Origin: Oscillospiraceae bacterium
Lineage (GTDB): Bacteria; Bacillota; Clostridia; Oscillospirales; Acutalibacteraceae
Length of the DNA: 7,130 nucleotides
Reading direction: 5' to 3'
NCBI GenBank assembly: GCA_019422905.1
Contig: JAHZCM010000103.1
Span: forward strand, 1 to 7,130
Positions 5,124 through 7,130 of the stretch are shown piece after piece. The translations under genes and the position numbers were made by a program. Below the pieces are notes generated by a model. That model made no database searches and was not told where the DNA came from. It worked only from the letters and a program-made list of their open reading frames with translations. Every line of letters begins with the position of its first letter. Within the stretch, counting starts at the first letter, position 1.

Positions 5124-5357
5124 CCCGTTTGCCCATTCTTCTCCGGGCTTTTTCTGCAAATCACGGGCGCCGTTTCCCCGCCCGTTCATGCCGCAAAAGG
5201 GCGGCTCCAAAGCCCCCAAAGCCGGAGCATTTCCCTCTTGTCTTCCTCCTTCTCCGGCAGCACCGCAGATTCCCGGCTCGGACAAGCACTTCCTGCACCG
5301 CTTAAGTCATCAAATACTTTCTGTTGCACGGAACGATTCCCCCTTCAAATCTTTTCC
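5124..5357 (-). promoter_or_regulatory. Long structured 5' leader of the small-protein/reductase unit
   Basis: From the predicted start near 5357 to the ATG at 5123 lie about 234 bases of leader. It holds an inverted repeat, GCCGGAG/CTCCGGC (5252-5258 with 5221-5227), whose loop contains an AAGGAGG ribosome site (5245-5251). It also holds a CGGGCG/CGCCCG hairpin nearer the gene. A 14-codon ORF lies in the middle. I recognise no known riboswitch. Part of this could instead be coding if the small protein uses a more upstream start. Confidence 0.4.
5186..5230 (-). CDS. Candidate leader peptide, MLRLWGLWSRPFAA
   Basis: This 14-codon frame begins at an ATG 14 bases after AAGGAGG (closer GAGGG also present) and ends at a TGA that overlaps, as ATGA, the ATG at 5189 in the frame of the double-CxxC protein. 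The overlap would allow translational coupling into a 93-residue form. Two of 14 codons are Trp and three are Leu, which is suggestive but not enough for a classical attenuation peptide. It may be chance. Confidence 0.25.
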   Translation of the reverse strand: MLRLWGLWSRPFAA

Positions 5358-5363
5358 GCATCC

Positions 5364-5392
5364 ATTGTATCGCACCGCACATCAAATATCAA
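5364..5392 (-). promoter_or_regulatory. Leftward promoter of the double-CxxC/reductase unit
   Basis: On the minus strand TTGATA (5387-5392), a 17-bp spacer and TACAAT (5364-5369) form a good promoter, with the start near 5357. It is divergent from the LysR promoter; the two -35 boxes are separated by 27 bases. This geometry is typical of LysR-controlled operons, where one regulator site serves both directions. Confidence 0.65.
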
Positions 5393-5401
5393 ATACCTAT
5401 A

Positions 5402-5411
5402 TTGAATTCAA
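5402..5411. promoter_or_regulatory. Candidate LysR operator between divergent promoters
   Basis: The perfect palindrome TTGAATTCAA lies between the two -35 boxes. A tandem ATCAAAT-ATCAAAT (5381-5394) beside it overlaps the leftward -35. LysR regulators bind palindromic sites of T-N11-A type in such positions. The assignment is positional inference. Confidence 0.45.
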
Positions 5412-5419
5412 ATACATGC

Positions 5420-5448
5420 TTGACAAGCATATATTTTATCGATATGAT
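5420..5448 (+). promoter_or_regulatory. Promoter of the LysR-type regulator gene
   Basis: A perfect TTGACA (5420-5425), a 17-bp spacer and TATGAT (5443-5448) predict a start near 5455, giving a 36-base leader before the ATG at 5491. The nearby palindrome at 5402-5411 suggests autoregulation. Confidence 0.75.
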
Positions 5449-5490
5449 GAAAAAAAGGTACGATAGAGAAAAAACAGAAAGGAAATTTCT

Positions 5491-6378
5491 ATGGAACTGC
5501 GTGTTTTACGGTATTTTCTGGCGGTGGCCAGAGAGCAGAGCATCTCCGCCGCGGCAGAATTCCTGCATATCACACAGCCGACCCTTTCCCGGCAGATTAT
5601 GGAGCTGGAGAAGGAGCTGGACGCCAAGCTGCTGAAGCGCGGCAATCGCAGCCAGAAAATTACGCTGACCGACGAGGGCATGCTGCTGCGCAAGCGCGCG
5701 GAGGAAATCGTGGAGCTTGCCGATCGAACGGAAGCGGAATTCATGTACAAGGACGAGCTGGTCAGCGGAGACGTTTACATCGGTGCCGGAGAAACAGACA
5801 CCATGCGCTTGCTCGCGCGCGCCGCGAAAGCGCTGCATGTGCAGTATCCGCAAATCCGTTTCCACCTGCACAGCGGAAACGCCGAATTTGTGACGGAGCG
5901 GCTCGACCGCGGCCTGCTCGACTTCGGCATCCTGATTGAGCCGGCGGACGTCCGCAAATACGACTACATCCGCTTGCCCTCCGTGGACACATGGGGCATC
6001 CTGATGCGCCGGGACAGCCCGCTCGCCGCGCAGGACGCGGTTCGTCCGGCAGATCTGCAAGATCTGCCGCTGCTCGTCTCCCAGCAAACAATCGTGCCGA
6101 ACGAGCTGGCCGGCTGGCTCGGCTGCAGCTTCGATACGCTGCAGATCGTCGCGACGTATAATCTTCTTTTCAACGCGTCTCTGATGGTCGAAGAGGGTCT
6201 GGGCTATGCCCTGTGTCTCGATAAAATCATCCGTACAGCCGACAGCGGCGCGCTGTGCTTCCGGCCGCTCGCGCCGAAGCTCACCGTCGGCCTGAACGTC
6301 GTTTGGAAGAAGCATCAGGTTTTTCCAAAGGCGGCGGAGCTGTTTTTGCAAAAGCTGCGGGAGATGAATACGGTATGA
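5491..6378 (+). CDS. LysR family transcriptional regulator
   Basis: The 295-residue protein has the LysR layout and normal family length. An N-terminal winged helix-turn-helix lies at about residues 3-62, with the recognition part at 17-36 (SISAAAEFLHITQPTLSRQI). A linker helix follows, then a periplasmic-binding-type effector domain from about residue 90 (VSGDVYIGAGE) to the end. The start is set by AAAGGAA (5478-5484) seven bases upstream. It is divergent from the double-CxxC/reductase unit, which is the likely target. The inducer is unknown; the family commonly senses small metabolites and binds DNA as a tetramer. It ends convergent with the MazG-like gene, with 43 bases between. Confidence 0.93.
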   Translation: MELRVLRYFLAVAREQSISAAAEFLHITQPTLSRQIMELEKELDAKLLKRGNRSQKITLTDEGMLLRKRAEEIVELADRTEAEFMYKDELVSGDVYIGAGETDTMRLLARAAKALHVQYPQIRFHLHSGNAEFVTERLDRGLLDFGILIEPADVRKYDYIRLPSVDTWGILMRRDSPLAAQDAVRPADLQDLPLLVSQQTIVPNELAGWLGCSFDTLQIVATYNLLFNASLMVEEGLGYALCLDKIIRTADSGALCFRPLAPKLTVGLNVVWKKHQVFPKAAELFLQKLREMNTV

Positions 6379-6379
6379 T

Positions 6380-6430
6380 AAAAAGCCGGCCGGGGTCCTG
6401 CCCGCGTCTTTCCGCCTTGCTTTACCGGCC
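6380..6430 (-). terminator. Weak candidate terminator after the MazG-like gene
   Basis: An inverted repeat GGCCGG/CCGGCC (6388-6393 with 6425-6430) encloses about 30 bases that include a smaller CGGG/CCCG hairpin. On the minus strand it is followed within three bases by TTTTT (6380-6384). The large loop makes it uncertain. Confidence 0.25.
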
Positions 6431-6751
6431 CGATCCCGCGTCACCCCGATCATGCAGCCGTGCATCGTATTTGCGCAGCGCATAGTCCAGCGCCTGCTCC
6501 GCATCCACATGCAGCTCACAGCAGAGCGCCAGCAGGGAAAACAGGCAGTCTCCGAGCTCCTCTGCGGTTTCCTCCGTTTGAACATACGACCTTTTGCCGT
6601 AATCTGAGCCCTTCACGATTTCCTTTGCCGCCTCGCCGACCTCGCTGACAAGATCCAGACAGCGCACAGCTTCACCGCAGAATAGATCGTTTCGCTCCAA
6701 AAACGCACGCACGCGCACCTGCATCGATGCAGCTTCCCCGGCCCGGCTCAC
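6422..6751 (-). CDS. MazG-like nucleotide pyrophosphohydrolase
   Basis: The 109-residue all-helical protein carries the MazG-type metal-binding pattern: E37-x-x-E40 (SEVGEAAKE) and, after a spacer, E65-x-x-D68 (EELGDCLFSL). These acidic residues bind the magnesium used to cleave (d)NTPs to monophosphates and pyrophosphate, the house-cleaning role of the superfamily; the exact nucleotide is unknown. The length fits the short single-domain MazG-like/dCTPase group rather than full MazG. The start is a GTG (6749-6751) that overlaps the TGA of the upstream acetyltransferase gene by four bases, with GGAGGAG five bases before it, so the two are translationally coupled. An ATG at residue 10 is a less likely alternative. 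Confidence 0.8.
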   Translation of the reverse strand: MSRAGEAASMQVRVRAFLERNDLFCGEAVRCLDLVSEVGEAAKEIVKGSDYGKRSYVQTEETAEELGDCLFSLLALCCELHVDAEQALDYALRKYDARLHDRGDAGSGR

Positions 6752-7130
6752 CGCAACTCCTCCCGGAAAAGCGAAAACTGCATGTCGTCGAAGGTTTCAC
6801 CGTCATTCGTGCGCACACAGCGGCGGATGCAGCCCTCGTAAGTGAAGCCGAGAGAGAGCAGCAGCCGCTCGGAAGCCGTATTGCCGGCAAAAACACGTGC
6901 GGCAACCAGCTCCAGCTCCGGGTCACTTTCAAACAGCGCGCGGATGGTTCCCGCAAGCGCCTCTTTCATATACCCCTGTCGCGCATACCGCTCATCGAGG
7001 TAGTAGGAAAGGCACTTCGAGCGCACACGGTAGCGGATATCGTCCTCCTCTATCCAGATGCCGCCGAGCAGCGCGCCGTCCTCCCTGCGCTCAATATACA
7101 GCGCGCTCTCCGCTTTGATTTCTTCCCGGA
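6748..7130 (-). CDS. GNAT family N-acetyltransferase, N-terminus cut by right window edge
   Basis: About 127 codons of a RimJ/RimL-type acetyltransferase are visible, and the frame is still open at the window edge. The acetyl-CoA loop is seen as YARQGYMKEAL (R/Q-x-x-G-x-A type), followed by a helix. The usual C-terminal NTASERLLLSLGFTYEG and a final strand ending in FSLFREELR are also present. The visible part covers the strand ALLGGIWIEEDD and everything after it; roughly the first 50-60 residues are missing. A GTG at 7026 would be only an internal codon. The target (protein N-terminus or small molecule) cannot be told. It lies upstream of the MazG-like gene with a four-base overlap. Confidence 0.88.
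   Translation of the reverse strand, partial: REEIKAESALYIERREDGALLGGIWIEEDDIRYRVRSKCLSYYLDERYARQGYMKEALAGTIRALFESDPELELVAARVFAGNTASERLLLSLGFTYEGCIRRCVRTNDGETFDDMQFSLFREELR

Noticed and set aside
5506..6585. 359-codon minus-strand frame
   Set aside because: It overlaps the well-supported LysR gene and the start of the MazG-like gene and has no recognisable domain.

Overview
The window looks like chromosomal DNA of an anaerobic, moderately GC-rich member of the Clostridia (Oscillospiraceae/Ruminococcaceae-like). This is inferred from the TTGACA/TATAAT promoters, strong AGGAGG ribosome sites, a DUF1292 (YrzB-type) gene, an AzlCD exporter and a clostridial aldo/keto reductase carrying two [4Fe-4S] motifs. 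No 16S or other phylogenetic marker is present, so the placement is only approximate.

Positions 1-1625 are the unusual part. They are AT-rich compared with the rest, carry no convincing long gene, and are read on the minus strand. A near-consensus extended -10 promoter (1597-1625) and a strong intrinsic terminator (395-431) bracket about 1.2 kb with several strong nested hairpins, notably 780-833 and 1017-1061. I read this as a candidate large structured non-coding RNA, with a decayed mobile-element gene as the main alternative. Just downstream, a second minus-strand promoter (328-356) drives an open frame that runs off the left edge. That frame is built on an 81-bp direct repeat which twice supplies a Shine-Dalgarno-like site plus ATG.

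Positions 1821-2485 hold a DUF1292 gene followed by a structured RNA of about 195 nt whose ends pair and whose middle forms a bubble. It is most likely 6S RNA (ssrS), the regulator of housekeeping RNA polymerase, and it is followed by a clear terminator. Positions 2550-3594 hold azlC and azlD, an overlapping pair for a branched-chain amino-acid exporter, ending at a hairpin shared with the convergent gene.

Positions 3691-6378 form a LysR-type regulatory unit. A LysR regulator is transcribed rightwards. The divergent promoter, only 27 bp away, is read leftwards through a long structured leader into a 71-residue double-CxxC protein and an iron-sulfur aldo/keto reductase. A perfect palindrome sits between the two promoters and probably binds the LysR protein. 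The leftward unit likely performs or controls a redox reaction whose substrate cannot be told from sequence.

Positions 6422-7130 (minus strand) contain a translationally coupled pair: a GNAT acetyltransferase cut by the right edge, and a MazG-like nucleotide pyrophosphohydrolase.
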